Of a stretch of 64,000 nucleotides of DNA, positions 1-8,287 are shown piece by piece. The stretch is from Methanobacteriota archaeon (GTDB lineage: Archaea > Halobacteriota > Methanosarcinia > Methanosarcinales > Methanosarcinaceae): positions 30,472 through 94,471 of the forward strand of contig JAEWQJ010000002.1 in the NCBI GenBank assembly GCA_023399215.1. Direction: 5' to 3'. The notes below the pieces were generated by a model, which had not been told where the DNA came from, made no database searches, and worked only from the letters and a program-made list of their open reading frames with translations. The first letter of the stretch is position 1. Every line of letters starts with the position of its first letter. The translations under genes were made by a program, and so were the position numbers.

Positions 1-889
1 GAGTTTTAAGAAAAAAGGAGTCGTTATAGGGGTTTCGGGAGGAATTGACTCAGCCGTAGTACTTACACTATGTGTACAGGAACTCGGAAAAGAAAACGTA
101 TGTGGACTTCTCCTTCCTGAAGAGGAATCTGCTCCTTCCAGTAAGACCCTGGGAGTAGAGATCTGTGAAAGCCTTGGTGTGTCGTATGAAGAAGTGCCTA
201 TCTCTCCAATCTTGAGATCGCTTAATATCTATGATAAGAAAGAACAGATTCTAAAGAGAACCTGCCCTGAATATGATGCCAGAATTCATAAAACATCGCT
301 GGTACTGCCTGATTTCCTTAACACTGGACTGCTAAATGTTCCTTATATCCACCTGGTAAAAAATGGTGAAACTGTCGGAAAGTACCGGCTAAAAGCGACT
401 GATTATCTTGAATTAATAGGATTACAGGGTGTCAAACAGAGGTCCAGAATGCTCGTTCAGTATATGTATGCTGAGACGATGAATTACGCAGTTTGTGGTA
501 CGACCAACAAGACCGAAATGGTCCTTGGCCAGTTTGTGAAATATGGGGATGGGGGCGTAGATCTTGAGCCTCTGGCGGACTGCTATAAAGTCCAGGTTTA
601 TGCTCTGGGGAAGCTGCTTAATGTTAATGAAGAGATCATAAAGCGCCCTCCAAGTGCTGATACATGGAGCCATTACACAACTGACGAGGAATTTTACTGG
701 CGCATGCCGATTCAGATCATGGACCAGCTGTTGTATGCCCAGGAGCGCCGGTTACCCCTGCAGGTAGTTGAAAAGAGCACCGGGTTGTCCAGAGAGATGA
801 TAGAAAAAGCTCAGAGGCATATCAGTAGAATAAAAGATACCACAGAATATATACGAGCCGCGCCGCCTGTTTGCTACATTAACAGGTAA
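1..889 (+). CDS. nadE: NAD+ synthase, 5' end outside window
   Basis: Catalyses the last step of NAD+ synthesis, ATP-dependent amidation of nicotinic acid adenine dinucleotide, in the cytoplasm. The frame is already open at base 2, so the start lies upstream of the window; the GTG at 179 is internal. The N-type ATP-pyrophosphatase P-loop GVSGGIDSAVV is encoded at about 29-61, and the second half carries GTTNKTEM and GDGGVDLEPLADCYK, the usual NAD synthase signatures. The C-terminus ends soon after the synthase domain, so no extra C-terminal domain is present; whether an N-terminal glutaminase exists cannot be seen. A short TTTAGG/CCTAAA hairpin at about 948-965 could end transcription. Family assignment is firm. 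Confidence 0.93.
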   Translation, partial: SFKKKGVVIGVSGGIDSAVVLTLCVQELGKENVCGLLLPEEESAPSSKTLGVEICESLGVSYEEVPISPILRSLNIYDKKEQILKRTCPEYDARIHKTSLVLPDFLNTGLLNVPYIHLVKNGETVGKYRLKATDYLELIGLQGVKQRSRMLVQYMYAETMNYAVCGTTNKTEMVLGQFVKYGDGGVDLEPLADCYKVQVYALGKLLNVNEEIIKRPPSADTWSHYTTDEEFYWRMPIQIMDQLLYAQERRLPLQVVEKSTGLSREMIEKAQRHISRIKDTTEYIRAAPPVCYINR

Positions 890-1084
890 ATTGCAAAAGC
901 GCCTGTAAAAAAAGTTATACTGGATAAAATACGGCTAAAATCAGGACTTTAGGGCTTTGCCTAAAATCGAAATGGGGCTTCGTCCGGAACAAATACTTGC
1001 CTGTAAACTACTGGAAGTCTTTCTGGCAGAGTGCTTTCGCATAATATCATTGTGAGAATTAAAATTGATCACTAATCCTAAAGT

Positions 1085-2224
1085 GTGAATATGAATACAA
1101 AGGTCTCAATTGTTGAATGCCAGGACTACTCGAATGCTAAAGAAGCGGTAAAAGAAGCACTGAACCTGATAGGTGGGCTTGAGAAGGTTATAGTTCCTGG
1201 CAGCCGCGTGCTCCTCAAACCAAATGTGCTTTCTATTCGACCGCCAGAGGATGCCGTTACCACCCATCCAGCGATAGTGTCCGCTATGTGCGAACTTGTC
1301 TCAGAAGCAGGAGGTATTCCAGTTATAGGAGATGGGTCCGGCATTGTAAAACCTGGATCTACTACGACTTCACAGGCGCTTAAAGTGTCTGGCATTGAGA
1401 GTGTTGCTTCTGATCATGGGGTTGAGCTTATCAACTTTGAGACCTCAGGTTTTGTTGAGGTTGATGTTCCGGGCGCAAGGCAGTTTTCTCATCTGTACAT
1501 CTCAAAAGCTGTACTTGAGGCAGATATAGTAATCTCGCTTCCAAAGCTCAAGACCCATGAACTGACATTGTATACAGGGGCAGTCAAAAATTTCTTCGGC
1601 GCCGTACCTCAAAAAACCAGAAAACAGGCTCATTTCTTGGAAGACCGCCTCCTCTTTGGGGAAGCAGTTGTTGATATATATTCTGTTGTCAAGCCCCAAC
1701 TTGTAGTTATGGACGGGATAGTCGGAATGGAAGGAAATGGCCCATCCAATGGTACACCTGTCCTTGCGGGCGTGATTATGGCTAGTTATAACTGTGTAGC
1801 CCTGGATATTGTGGCCTCTGAGCTTATAGGAATCGATCCCTTAAAGGTCCCTACAAATAAAGCTGCACTCGAAAGAGGTTTCGGGACCGAGCATCCTGAA
1901 GTTGTAGGAGTACCTCTGGAAAAAGTAAAGGTCAGGTTCAAAAACCCTGAAGGTGGAATAACTGCTTATATTCCAGCTTTCTTTATGAGAATCCTTAGAA
2001 AGCAGCTGGCTGTAAGACCCATTATTAACACTTCAAACTGTGCACTTTGCAAAGCCTGTGTTTCGAACTGCTCGGCGCATGCCATCGAAGAAATAAACAG
2101 GACACTGAAAATTAATGAGGAAAAATGCATTCACTGTTATTGCTGCCGCGAACTTTGCCCTAATGATGCGGTAGAATTAAAAAAATCACTGTTTATGAAG
2201 CTTGTAAGCAGAAACAAAAGTTAA
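1085..2224 (+). CDS. DUF362 iron-sulfur protein
   Basis: A 379-residue protein: an N-terminal DUF362 domain (about residues 5-300) followed by a two-cluster ferredoxin module. Cysteines 319, 322, 325, 329 and 348, 351, 354, 358 form two CxxCxxCxxxC sets, each able to bind a [4Fe-4S] cluster. DUF362 proteins are widespread in methanogens and probably transfer electrons, but no reaction is established. GTG at 1085 and ATG at 1091 are both possible starts; neither has a strong Shine-Dalgarno. It stands alone, about 195 nt after nadE, so co-transcription is doubtful. Confidence 0.88.
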   Translation: MNMNTKVSIVECQDYSNAKEAVKEALNLIGGLEKVIVPGSRVLLKPNVLSIRPPEDAVTTHPAIVSAMCELVSEAGGIPVIGDGSGIVKPGSTTTSQALKVSGIESVASDHGVELINFETSGFVEVDVPGARQFSHLYISKAVLEADIVISLPKLKTHELTLYTGAVKNFFGAVPQKTRKQAHFLEDRLLFGEAVVDIYSVVKPQLVVMDGIVGMEGNGPSNGTPVLAGVIMASYNCVALDIVASELIGIDPLKVPTNKAALERGFGTEHPEVVGVPLEKVKVRFKNPEGGITAYIPAFFMRILRKQLAVRPIINTSNCALCKACVSNCSAHAIEEINRTLKINEEKCIHCYCCRELCPNDAVELKKSLFMKLVSRNKS

Positions 2225-2486
2225 TGGGAGAGTTGCAGTTAACGGAAAAGTCGTCTGAAAGTCTGTTTATCAAGCAGGCTGGGAATTAATGTATTCAGCA
2301 GATTATCATTGTTAAATTAATTAAGCATAATTATGGAAATTTAGTCATCCATCAAAATGCCAATTGAAAGATAAATATAAAAAATCTGATAAAAATAATT
2401 ACAACCGATTTGAGAGGGAAATGGTAAAACAATTTGATAAGAAAATAGTATAGATAAGAAAGCGTATAAAATAATTCTATAGGGAA

Positions 2487-3035
2487 ATGGGGGGTATTCG
2501 CACGACTACTGCGGTGTCTAATAGAGACCAGGTAACCTTTTGCGAAATTGCGGAACATTATCACAGTAATAAACTTCTTTTTGGCATTAAATATTTTAAA
2601 AACTGGATTCTGGAACGGCTTGCCTCAAGCGCTCCCGTTCCTTCCTGGAGAGCTAAATTACACAGGATGCGGGGTGTAAATATCGGGGAGAATGTATATG
2701 TCGGCTATGACGTGATTTTTGATAGGATACACCCTGAATTAATTACGATAGGGGATTACTCTGAAATTGGCGATAGGTGCATATTATCTGCACATACGAG
2801 AGGAAGTTTGACTACAAGACAGGCATATCCGAGAACTATGGCTCCCATAAAAATCGGACGTGGTGTCTCTGTGAATCCAGGATGTATAATCACACAGGGT
2901 GTTGAAATCGGGGATAATGCGATAATAGGTATTGGGTCTGTAGTTAACCACAATATTTCTCCAAATAGTCTTGCCCTGGGCTATCCTGCAAGGGTTGTTA
3001 AAAAACTTGAAGGCGTAGGTGAGCTTAAGACCTGA
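2487..3035 (+). CDS. Acyltransferase with left-handed beta-helix
   Basis: A 182-residue protein of the hexapeptide-repeat acyltransferase superfamily (maltose/galactoside or virginiamycin O-acetyltransferase type). Residues about 65-175 contain repeated [LIV]-G-x4 turns such as IGDYSEIGDRC and VEIGDNAIIGIGSVV, ending in the typical LALGYPARVVKKL. Such enzymes use acetyl-CoA to acetylate sugars or surface glycans. The acceptor is unknown and no sugar-biosynthesis genes flank it. The first about 35 residues look unlike the family, so the true start could be further in; a GGGAAA stretch just before the ATG is a weak ribosome site. Confidence 0.82.
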   Translation: MGGIRTTTAVSNRDQVTFCEIAEHYHSNKLLFGIKYFKNWILERLASSAPVPSWRAKLHRMRGVNIGENVYVGYDVIFDRIHPELITIGDYSEIGDRCILSAHTRGSLTTRQAYPRTMAPIKIGRGVSVNPGCIITQGVEIGDNAIIGIGSVVNHNISPNSLALGYPARVVKKLEGVGELKT

Positions 3036-3054
3036 TTTCAATACCTTAAATGTT

Positions 3055-3639
3055 TTATTTTTCGGCTTTGTAGTTTAGCTCAAAACCGTACTTACTCAGG
3101 GCAAAGAGCGCCATCATTATTATGGAACAAACAAAAAAGACCGACACAAAAGATGCCATCAGGTAATCAAAGATTCCGGTTCCTCGAAAACCCACGTCCA
3201 TCATTGAAAATACACTGATTTTTTTCTCGTATAATGGATACAGGTACTCACAGCCGCCTTCACTGATGTCATCGAGCAACAGGTGAGAAGCAAATGCTGC
3301 CTCTGCAAAAAGTCCGAGATACATTGCCCTGCCAGGCTCCCTGTATTTAGCGTATCCTGCAACGGTTCCGAACAGGACTGCAAGAAGACTGAATAACAGT
3401 GAATGTGTTGGAATCGGGCCGGCCCAGCAATGCTCCATAGTACCGTTTACGAGCAGGCTGTGAATGATCGTGATATCCGGGAATAAGGAACAGATACTGC
3501 CTACGAATAGCAGAAATATTAAATTCGTTGAACCCTTTAGAGAAAGTTCCCCTCGAAAAAACGATCTAGCAGCAGCAAAAACTGCTACTGCACTTATACA
3601 GAATACGAAGAATAGCACATGTACAACCGGATAAGGCAT
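3055..3639 (-). CDS. Membrane-bound metal-dependent hydrolase, YdjM-like
   Basis: A 194-residue integral membrane protein with about four to five hydrophobic segments. It has the pattern of the YdjM/PF04307 family: a His near the N-terminus (PYPVVHVLF), an SLFPDITIIH block, PTHSLLFS and ASHLLLDDISEGG, whose Asp and His residues would bind metal. Members are putative membrane hydrolases with no firm substrate. It is convergent with the acyltransferase gene, the two stops lying about 20 nt apart, and monocistronic as far as can be seen. Confidence 0.78.
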   Translation of the reverse strand: MPYPVVHVLFFVFCISAVAVFAAARSFFRGELSLKGSTNLIFLLFVGSICSLFPDITIIHSLLVNGTMEHCWAGPIPTHSLLFSLLAVLFGTVAGYAKYREPGRAMYLGLFAEAAFASHLLLDDISEGGCEYLYPLYEKKISVFSMMDVGFRGTGIFDYLMASFVSVFFVCSIIMMALFALSKYGFELNYKAEK

Positions 3640-3891
3640 AAGAAAACACTTAGGATTTTCTAAAGGTAATGATTTTTAGATTTAGAGAGTGAGCTACCTC
3701 TAAAAATTTTTAGATTTAATTAAAGTTGGCACCTATACTATTTAACATTTCTTAAATTACATGTGCGGGTAATATTTCTCTATATAATATTTTCGCAGGA
3801 GATATTTTTGCAGGATCTAATTAACTTTAAAGACGCCTCATGAATTCAGAAACGAATTTTTCCTTGCTCGCTTATTTGCCCGGAGACTATC

Positions 3892-4953
3892 TTAAAGAGG
3901 AATTAGCTCAACAAGCATTCCGTCTTCGAATGGGTATCTTTCAATAATAGTAAGCCTTGATCCGGAAGGTTCCAGTTCTTCTTTAATGTCTTCCCTTAAT
4001 TCATCAAGTACCCACCATGCAATCTCGATTTTTCCATCTTTTATTTCAAACAGTTCAGATGGGATTTCCATGTCCTGCAAAGTTTTTTCTGCACGTTCCT
4101 GGTCTCCCCCTTCAATTACTCCGTATATCAGTGTACCGTCGTCGGTGATTTCGTCAAACTCTCTTGCGGTATTCTTTGCGATTCGCTGAAATCTTTTGCG
4201 GAGCTGGACTGCATCCTTGTAAACTGATGAACAAAAATGGGCCTTTTTACATTTCGCAAAGGCAATCCCAGCAAATTTACAGGAACCGGCAGCCGCACTG
4301 GATGTATCGGATTCGAGACAAAAGCCATTTTTCAGGAGGGCTTCGGAGTTATTATCGGAAAATTCCAGTTCATTCAGGTTAAGGAAAACTCCCATTTCTT
4401 CTGCAAAAGCTGCAACTTTTTCTGCTCCTTCTAGGGAAGGAATTTCGATTCCGGCTTCGATTCCTAACTCCTTTGCGTTTTGCAGAGCATCTGAGTATTG
4501 ACTGTTTTTAAGATCATTCCAGCATTCCTGCGGTGGGTGGAAGCGGATTTCATCAAGTCCTGCGTCTGCAAGCTTTTCAAGGATCTGCTTACCAGGAGCC
4601 AGGGAAGTATATAGATGGATGTGGTGCTCTATTCCGAAAGAAGCTTTGAGCATTCGGATGTAATGCAGGACTCTTTCAAGCTTCAGCAAGGGCTCTCCGC
4701 CTGTAATTCCTGTTCCTAGAGCATTCATAAGCTTTGCTTCTTTGAGTAAGTCTTCATCACTATTTACAGATCTCTCATTCGCAAAAACAAGGTCTTTTCC
4801 TCGCCTTTCATCAGAAAGTGGACAGTAAAAGCAGCTCTTGGGGCAAAGGCCTGTTACGAAAAGAACCATTTTGGCACCCTCCTGGCAGAGTCTGCACCCT
4901 TCAGAAAGATAACTGTAAAAAGAGCCGGTTTCATCTTCAGTGAACTTTTCCAT
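3892..4953 (-). CDS. Radical SAM protein, COG2108-like
   Basis: A 353-residue radical SAM enzyme. The SAM/[4Fe-4S] motif CxxxCxxC is C37, C41, C44 in LCPKSCFYCPL, followed by the GGEPLL loop that binds SAM. An extra pair, C20/C23, precedes it. The sequence resembles the archaeal group described as related to pyruvate-formate-lyase activating enzyme; its substrate is unknown. It is divergent from a small ferredoxin gene starting 135 nt away, and the two could share a control region; the ferredoxin could supply electrons to the radical SAM enzyme, but that is inference. Confidence 0.88.
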   Translation of the reverse strand: MEKFTEDETGSFYSYLSEGCRLCQEGAKMVLFVTGLCPKSCFYCPLSDERRGKDLVFANERSVNSDEDLLKEAKLMNALGTGITGGEPLLKLERVLHYIRMLKASFGIEHHIHLYTSLAPGKQILEKLADAGLDEIRFHPPQECWNDLKNSQYSDALQNAKELGIEAGIEIPSLEGAEKVAAFAEEMGVFLNLNELEFSDNNSEALLKNGFCLESDTSSAAAGSCKFAGIAFAKCKKAHFCSSVYKDAVQLRKRFQRIAKNTAREFDEITDDGTLIYGVIEGGDQERAEKTLQDMEIPSELFEIKDGKIEIAWWVLDELREDIKEELEPSGSRLTIIERYPFEDGMLVELIPL

Positions 4954-5088
4954 ACCTGAACCTGCATATTCTTTTTTTATATATAAGGCTTGTTTTTGGC
5001 TCCAGATTAAAAGTATGGAGACAGCTTTATAAAGAAGGAGCTTTTCTCAGAAACTAATATAAAATCATAAGGTTCTAAAGGTACACTG

Positions 5089-5274
5089 ATGTCAGAACAA
5101 AATGGATACGTTGTGGTTTTCGGCTGTAAAAGGTGTGGAAAATGCAAAGATGTCTGCCCTGTGGATGCAATTTATGAGGAAAACGAGCTTTCAAAAATCG
5201 ATCAAGATAAGTGTACCCGTTGTATGAAATGCATAGACGTATGCACGAACAAGGCCATCATCTACATGGAATAA
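5089..5274 (+). CDS. Small 2[4Fe-4S] ferredoxin
   Basis: A 61-residue ferredoxin. Cysteines 13, 16, 19, 23 and 42, 45, 48, 52 form two classical CxxCxxCxxxC sets, each followed by Pro or Thr-Asn as in clostridial-type ferredoxins. It would act as a soluble low-potential electron carrier. It is divergently placed from the radical SAM gene. The last codons and stop fall inside a 29-bp tandem duplication (5266-5323), so the second unit copies the C-terminal codons downstream. Confidence 0.92.
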   Translation: MSEQNGYVVVFGCKRCGKCKDVCPVDAIYEENELSKIDQDKCTRCMKCIDVCTNKAIIYME

Positions 5275-5323
5275 AGTGTTAGCATAGAAAAAATATGGAA
5301 TAAAGTGTTAACATAAAAAAATA
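5266..5323. repeat. 29-bp tandem duplication over ferredoxin stop
   Basis: Two adjacent 29-bp units (5266-5294 and 5295-5323) begin ATGGAATAAAGTGTTA and differ at three positions. The first unit contains the last two sense codons and the stop of the ferredoxin gene, so the second is a downstream copy of the gene's end. Probably produced by slipped replication; no function is evident. Confidence 0.8.
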
Positions 5324-5371
5324 TTACTAATGTAGGGGGATTTCTATTAGCGTGAAGAAATTCCAGTTGAG

Positions 5372-6094
5372 GTGAATAAGATTTCAATTCATGGAAAAAT
5401 TATAGACATTACAACCCCAATTTCCCCTTTTACGCAGATTTTTCCGGGAGACCCAATACCTGAAATAGAGAAGATCTGCACTCTTGAAGAAGAAGGCTGT
5501 GCTGTCTCAAAGTTAAGTTTTGGAAGTCACACCGGCACTCATGTTGATGCTCCTTCTCATATCCTGAAAAATGGCCTGACTATTGACAAACTGGAACTCA
5601 AAAACCTCATGGGCACGGCCCTTATTCTCGACTTTTCATCACAATCAGGCGAACTGACTGCTGGCATCCTTGAAAAGGCCTTCCGGAACATGGGAGCTCC
5701 TGAAAATATCCCTATCCTACTTCTGAAGACAGAAGCTTTTTCCCGAAAACCAGACAGTGCAGGTAAGGTTAGTCCCACTGGTAAAGAGTCAGATCCTCAA
5801 AACATGGAATTCGAAAAGGAAGAATCTGACTCTGCATACCTTGACGAAAGCGGAGCAGCCTGGATTGTCGAAAAAGGCTTCAAGACAATAGGGATTGATA
5901 GTCTTTCTGTGGATAGTTTTTATTCCGAAACTTTACCTGCCCATCATATCCTTCTTTCAGGTAGTGTGAACATAGTAGAATGTCTCGAACTCAGCTCCAT
6001 AGAAGCCGGAACCTATTTTTTCATCTGCCTTCCCCTTAAAATTGAAGGGTGTGACGGCGCACCTGCAAGAGCTTTGTTAGTTACTTTCTCTTGA
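5372..6094 (+). CDS. Cyclase / kynurenine formamidase-like hydrolase
   Basis: A 240-residue member of the cyclase family (PF04199). The metal-binding motif HTGTHVDAPSH is at residues 53-63, and the C-terminal CLPLKIEGCDGAPARA is also typical. Characterised relatives are Mn/Zn-dependent arylformamidases and isatin hydrolases; the archaeal substrate is unknown. Residues about 128-150 form an acidic, low-complexity insertion not expected in the family. Start is the GTG at 5372. It follows the ferredoxin by about 100 nt on the same strand. Confidence 0.85.
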   Translation: MNKISIHGKIIDITTPISPFTQIFPGDPIPEIEKICTLEEEGCAVSKLSFGSHTGTHVDAPSHILKNGLTIDKLELKNLMGTALILDFSSQSGELTAGILEKAFRNMGAPENIPILLLKTEAFSRKPDSAGKVSPTGKESDPQNMEFEKEESDSAYLDESGAAWIVEKGFKTIGIDSLSVDSFYSETLPAHHILLSGSVNIVECLELSSIEAGTYFFICLPLKIEGCDGAPARALLVTFS

Positions 6095-6105
6095 TTTTTC
6101 ACTTT

Positions 6106-6189
6106 TGCATTCTCATTTTGTATTCTCATTTTGCATTTTCATTTTGCATTTTCATTTTGCATTCTCATTTTGCATTCCCATTTTTGCAT
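6106..6189. repeat. 14-bp tandem repeat, six units
   Basis: Six near-identical units of TGCATTYTCATTTT lie between the stops of two convergent genes. T-rich on the plus strand, so it may also act as a transcript-ending stretch for the cyclase gene, but nothing else is visible. Confidence 0.8.
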
Positions 6190-6218
6190 TTTTTTCTTTC
6201 TGAACTGCCTGACATACG

Positions 6219-6818
6219 TTAAAAATGAGACATGATATATCTTATCCCGTTCTGCATGACCAGCTCCAACACGAATTCTCCTGAAACCGGATACTCGATT
6301 ACAACTCCCGGTTTTTCAAGAGATGACGACGCCAGAGAATTTTCCTGGCTTCCTGAAGGCATCCATATTCCTTCTGAACCCTGCTCGCCTTTTATAAAGT
6401 GTACCGGCTTTCCTTCAAGAAATAATCTCTTTTTAACCCCATTTTTATACTGGTAGATAATGGTATTATTTTCAAGAACCCATTCCGAATCGTTCAGTTG
6501 CCCATTGCATTCGGGATCAGGATCCACCCCGAAGCTAATATATCTGACTGACGCAGGAAAGGAAAATTTGAGAGTACACATCGTCCCTTCAGGACTGTGA
6601 CTCTCAGCAGAATCTCGGGCATATCCTTCCTGAACTGAACGGATAGATAAAGAAGCGGTCTCAACCTGGGCTTTAATTTGCGCATCTTCCAGAACAGGAT
6701 TCACGGTATGCCAGGCCTGAACTGCCAGAATTAATACAACTGCAAGCAGACCTAGATACACAACGAGTTTTAGAGGGATAGTATCTGCAGCTGTAGTGTC
6801 TGAGGCAAGATTCTTCAT
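6219..6818 (-). CDS. Secreted pilin-like protein, unknown function
   Basis: A 199-residue protein with a short polar N-terminus, one hydrophobic segment at about residues 17-37, then a roughly 160-residue extracytoplasmic domain with two Cys (near residues 80 and 104). The polar start followed by one long hydrophobic helix leading into a helical stretch resembles archaeal type IV pilins and pilin-like proteins. I do not see a clear class III signal peptidase site, so this is a resemblance only. It could equally be a single-span membrane-anchored protein. No operon partner. Confidence 0.7.
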   Translation of the reverse strand: MKNLASDTTAADTIPLKLVVYLGLLAVVLILAVQAWHTVNPVLEDAQIKAQVETASLSIRSVQEGYARDSAESHSPEGTMCTLKFSFPASVRYISFGVDPDPECNGQLNDSEWVLENNTIIYQYKNGVKKRLFLEGKPVHFIKGEQGSEGIWMPSGSQENSLASSSLEKPGVVIEYPVSGEFVLELVMQNGIRYIMSHF

Positions 6819-7102
6819 ATAAGAGTTAACATGTTGTACTTAATAAAAATTTTACCTGCATTTTAAACAGATAATCATTGGTTAATAGATCACCTTTGAC
6901 AATGGACAAAATTTGATTGAAACATCTTTTTGATTATCCTTTTGATTAAAACATCTTTGATTAACAGACAACTTTGAGAACAACAAAATGAAGAGAAAAC
7001 TTGAAGGATAAAGAATAGATTAAAACATAAACAATAAAGAAGAAAAGAATAAATCATCAGAGGATAAAAATACAGAAAATCAAGAGATAATAAAAAATAC
7101 AT

Positions 7103-7117
7103 GGAGGGTTTGGGATA
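7103..7117 (+). promoter_or_regulatory. Shine-Dalgarno pointing to an AUA start
   Basis: GGAGGG at 7103-7108 is a strong ribosome site. Six bases later comes ATA (7115-7117), in frame with the downstream gene. No ATG, GTG or TTG exists in frame between the upstream stop (7091) and TTG at 7139, which lies 30 bases from the Shine-Dalgarno, too far to use it. Confidence 0.55.
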
Positions 7118-7564
7118 GAAGAAGAATCTAACGAAAACTTGCTCTGTATCTGTTTTTCGGAAGAACAACTTGCCGAAATAAAGAAATATGCAGGCATCAG
7201 TGGTATGGAAGTTGAAGAATTCATAAAGAGTGTTTGCCTGGCTCACTGTCTCCAGCAAATGGAATGCCTTTACGGGGAAAAAACAGAAGTGTCTAAGGCT
7301 GTAGGAGGCGCTGCAAAACCGGACAGTGGGGTAGAAATAGAGCCAAGGAAAGTTGAGTTTAAAGGTAAAAAGACGAGTCCAACCTCAAAAGATCTGCTTA
7401 ATGGACCACTCGTTCTAGATCAGCAATGTATTATGGATCTATTTGCAATCAAAAGAGAGTTCGGAAATATTTCAAATAACAAAATTATCACTATCGCCCT
7501 GAAACTGGGTTTGAACCAGCTCAGTGTAGCCCTTAGCCTGCTTAAAGATAAACTGAAAGAATGA
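7115..7564 (+). CDS. Conserved small protein, unknown function
   Basis: About 149 residues if the ATA at 7115 is used, 141 if the TTG at 7139 is used. The N-terminal part (EEQLAEIKKYAGISGMEVEE) looks like a short helical, ribbon-helix-like segment. A Lys/Ser/Pro-rich linker follows, and the C-terminal ~55 residues look like a helical domain (QCIMDLFAIKREFGNISNN through LSLLKDKL). No known domain is recognised; DNA binding is a guess only. Its end faces the XTP pyrophosphatase gene. See the separate finding on the start codon. Confidence 0.65.
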   Translation: MEEESNENLLCICFSEEQLAEIKKYAGISGMEVEEFIKSVCLAHCLQQMECLYGEKTEVSKAVGGAAKPDSGVEIEPRKVEFKGKKTSPTSKDLLNGPLVLDQQCIMDLFAIKREFGNISNNKIITIALKLGLNQLSVALSLLKDKLKE

Positions 7565-7723
7565 GTAAGCGTGGGAAAAAGGAAGGATTGATATAAACAA
7601 TCCTTTCCAGGCAGTTTTTCTGCGGTTGCAGTTTACTAATTCCTACTGTTAGACTTGCTGTCAAATCCAATGCTAATTTTTTGTATAAGGTCTTACTGTT
7701 AAGTTTTGTGTCAAATCTTACTT

Positions 7724-8287
7724 TCAGGTTTTTTCAAGTTTACCCTTATACCATTCCAGAAAACTGTCAATAGCCCTGCGTCGGTGGGAAACTTTATTTT
7801 TCTCAATGTCGCCGAGCTCTCCAAAAGTCATTCCCTGGTATTCAAAAATAGGGTCGTACCCAAAACCGCCTGTACCTCTCTCTTCATACGCGATTTTTCC
7901 TTCAACTATACCCGGGAAAACCAGAGGCTCTTTTCCGGGCTCGCAGTATCCAATAACGGTCTTAAAATACGCTGTTCTGTCGGTTTCCCCTTCCATGAGC
8001 TTAAGCACTTTAGGGTTTCCGAGTCTATCCTCTACGAAACGAGAATACGGGCCTGGAAAGCCGTTTAAGGCTTTTATGAAAATCCCGGAATCGTCTACCA
8101 TTACAGGCATGTTCATTTTGTCTGCAACATACTGCGCCCCATAGGCTGCAATGGGCTCAAGGTCGTCCTCCTGAAGTTCAGGGTAACCGTTTTTGTTCTG
8201 AATCACTTCAATCCCAAAAGACTCGAGGATATCCCTTACCTCGGCAAATTTGCCTTTATTTCCCGTAACAAATACGATTTTATGCAT
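7724..8287 (-). CDS. rdgB: XTP/dITP pyrophosphatase (HAM1 family)
   Basis: A house-cleaning nucleotide pyrophosphatase that hydrolyses dITP, ITP and XTP to monophosphates. All family marks are present in 187 residues: TGNKGKF near residue 8, VDDSGIF with the metal-binding Asp, GGFGYDPIF, and SHRRRAI near the C-terminus. Its start overlaps the end of kae1-bud32 by 8 nt on the same strand, so the two are translationally coupled in one operon, a linkage seen in many Euryarchaeota. Confidence 0.95.
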   Translation of the reverse strand: MHKIVFVTGNKGKFAEVRDILESFGIEVIQNKNGYPELQEDDLEPIAAYGAQYVADKMNMPVMVDDSGIFIKALNGFPGPYSRFVEDRLGNPKVLKLMEGETDRTAYFKTVIGYCEPGKEPLVFPGIVEGKIAYEERGTGGFGYDPIFEYQGMTFGELGDIEKNKVSHRRRAIDSFLEWYKGKLEKT

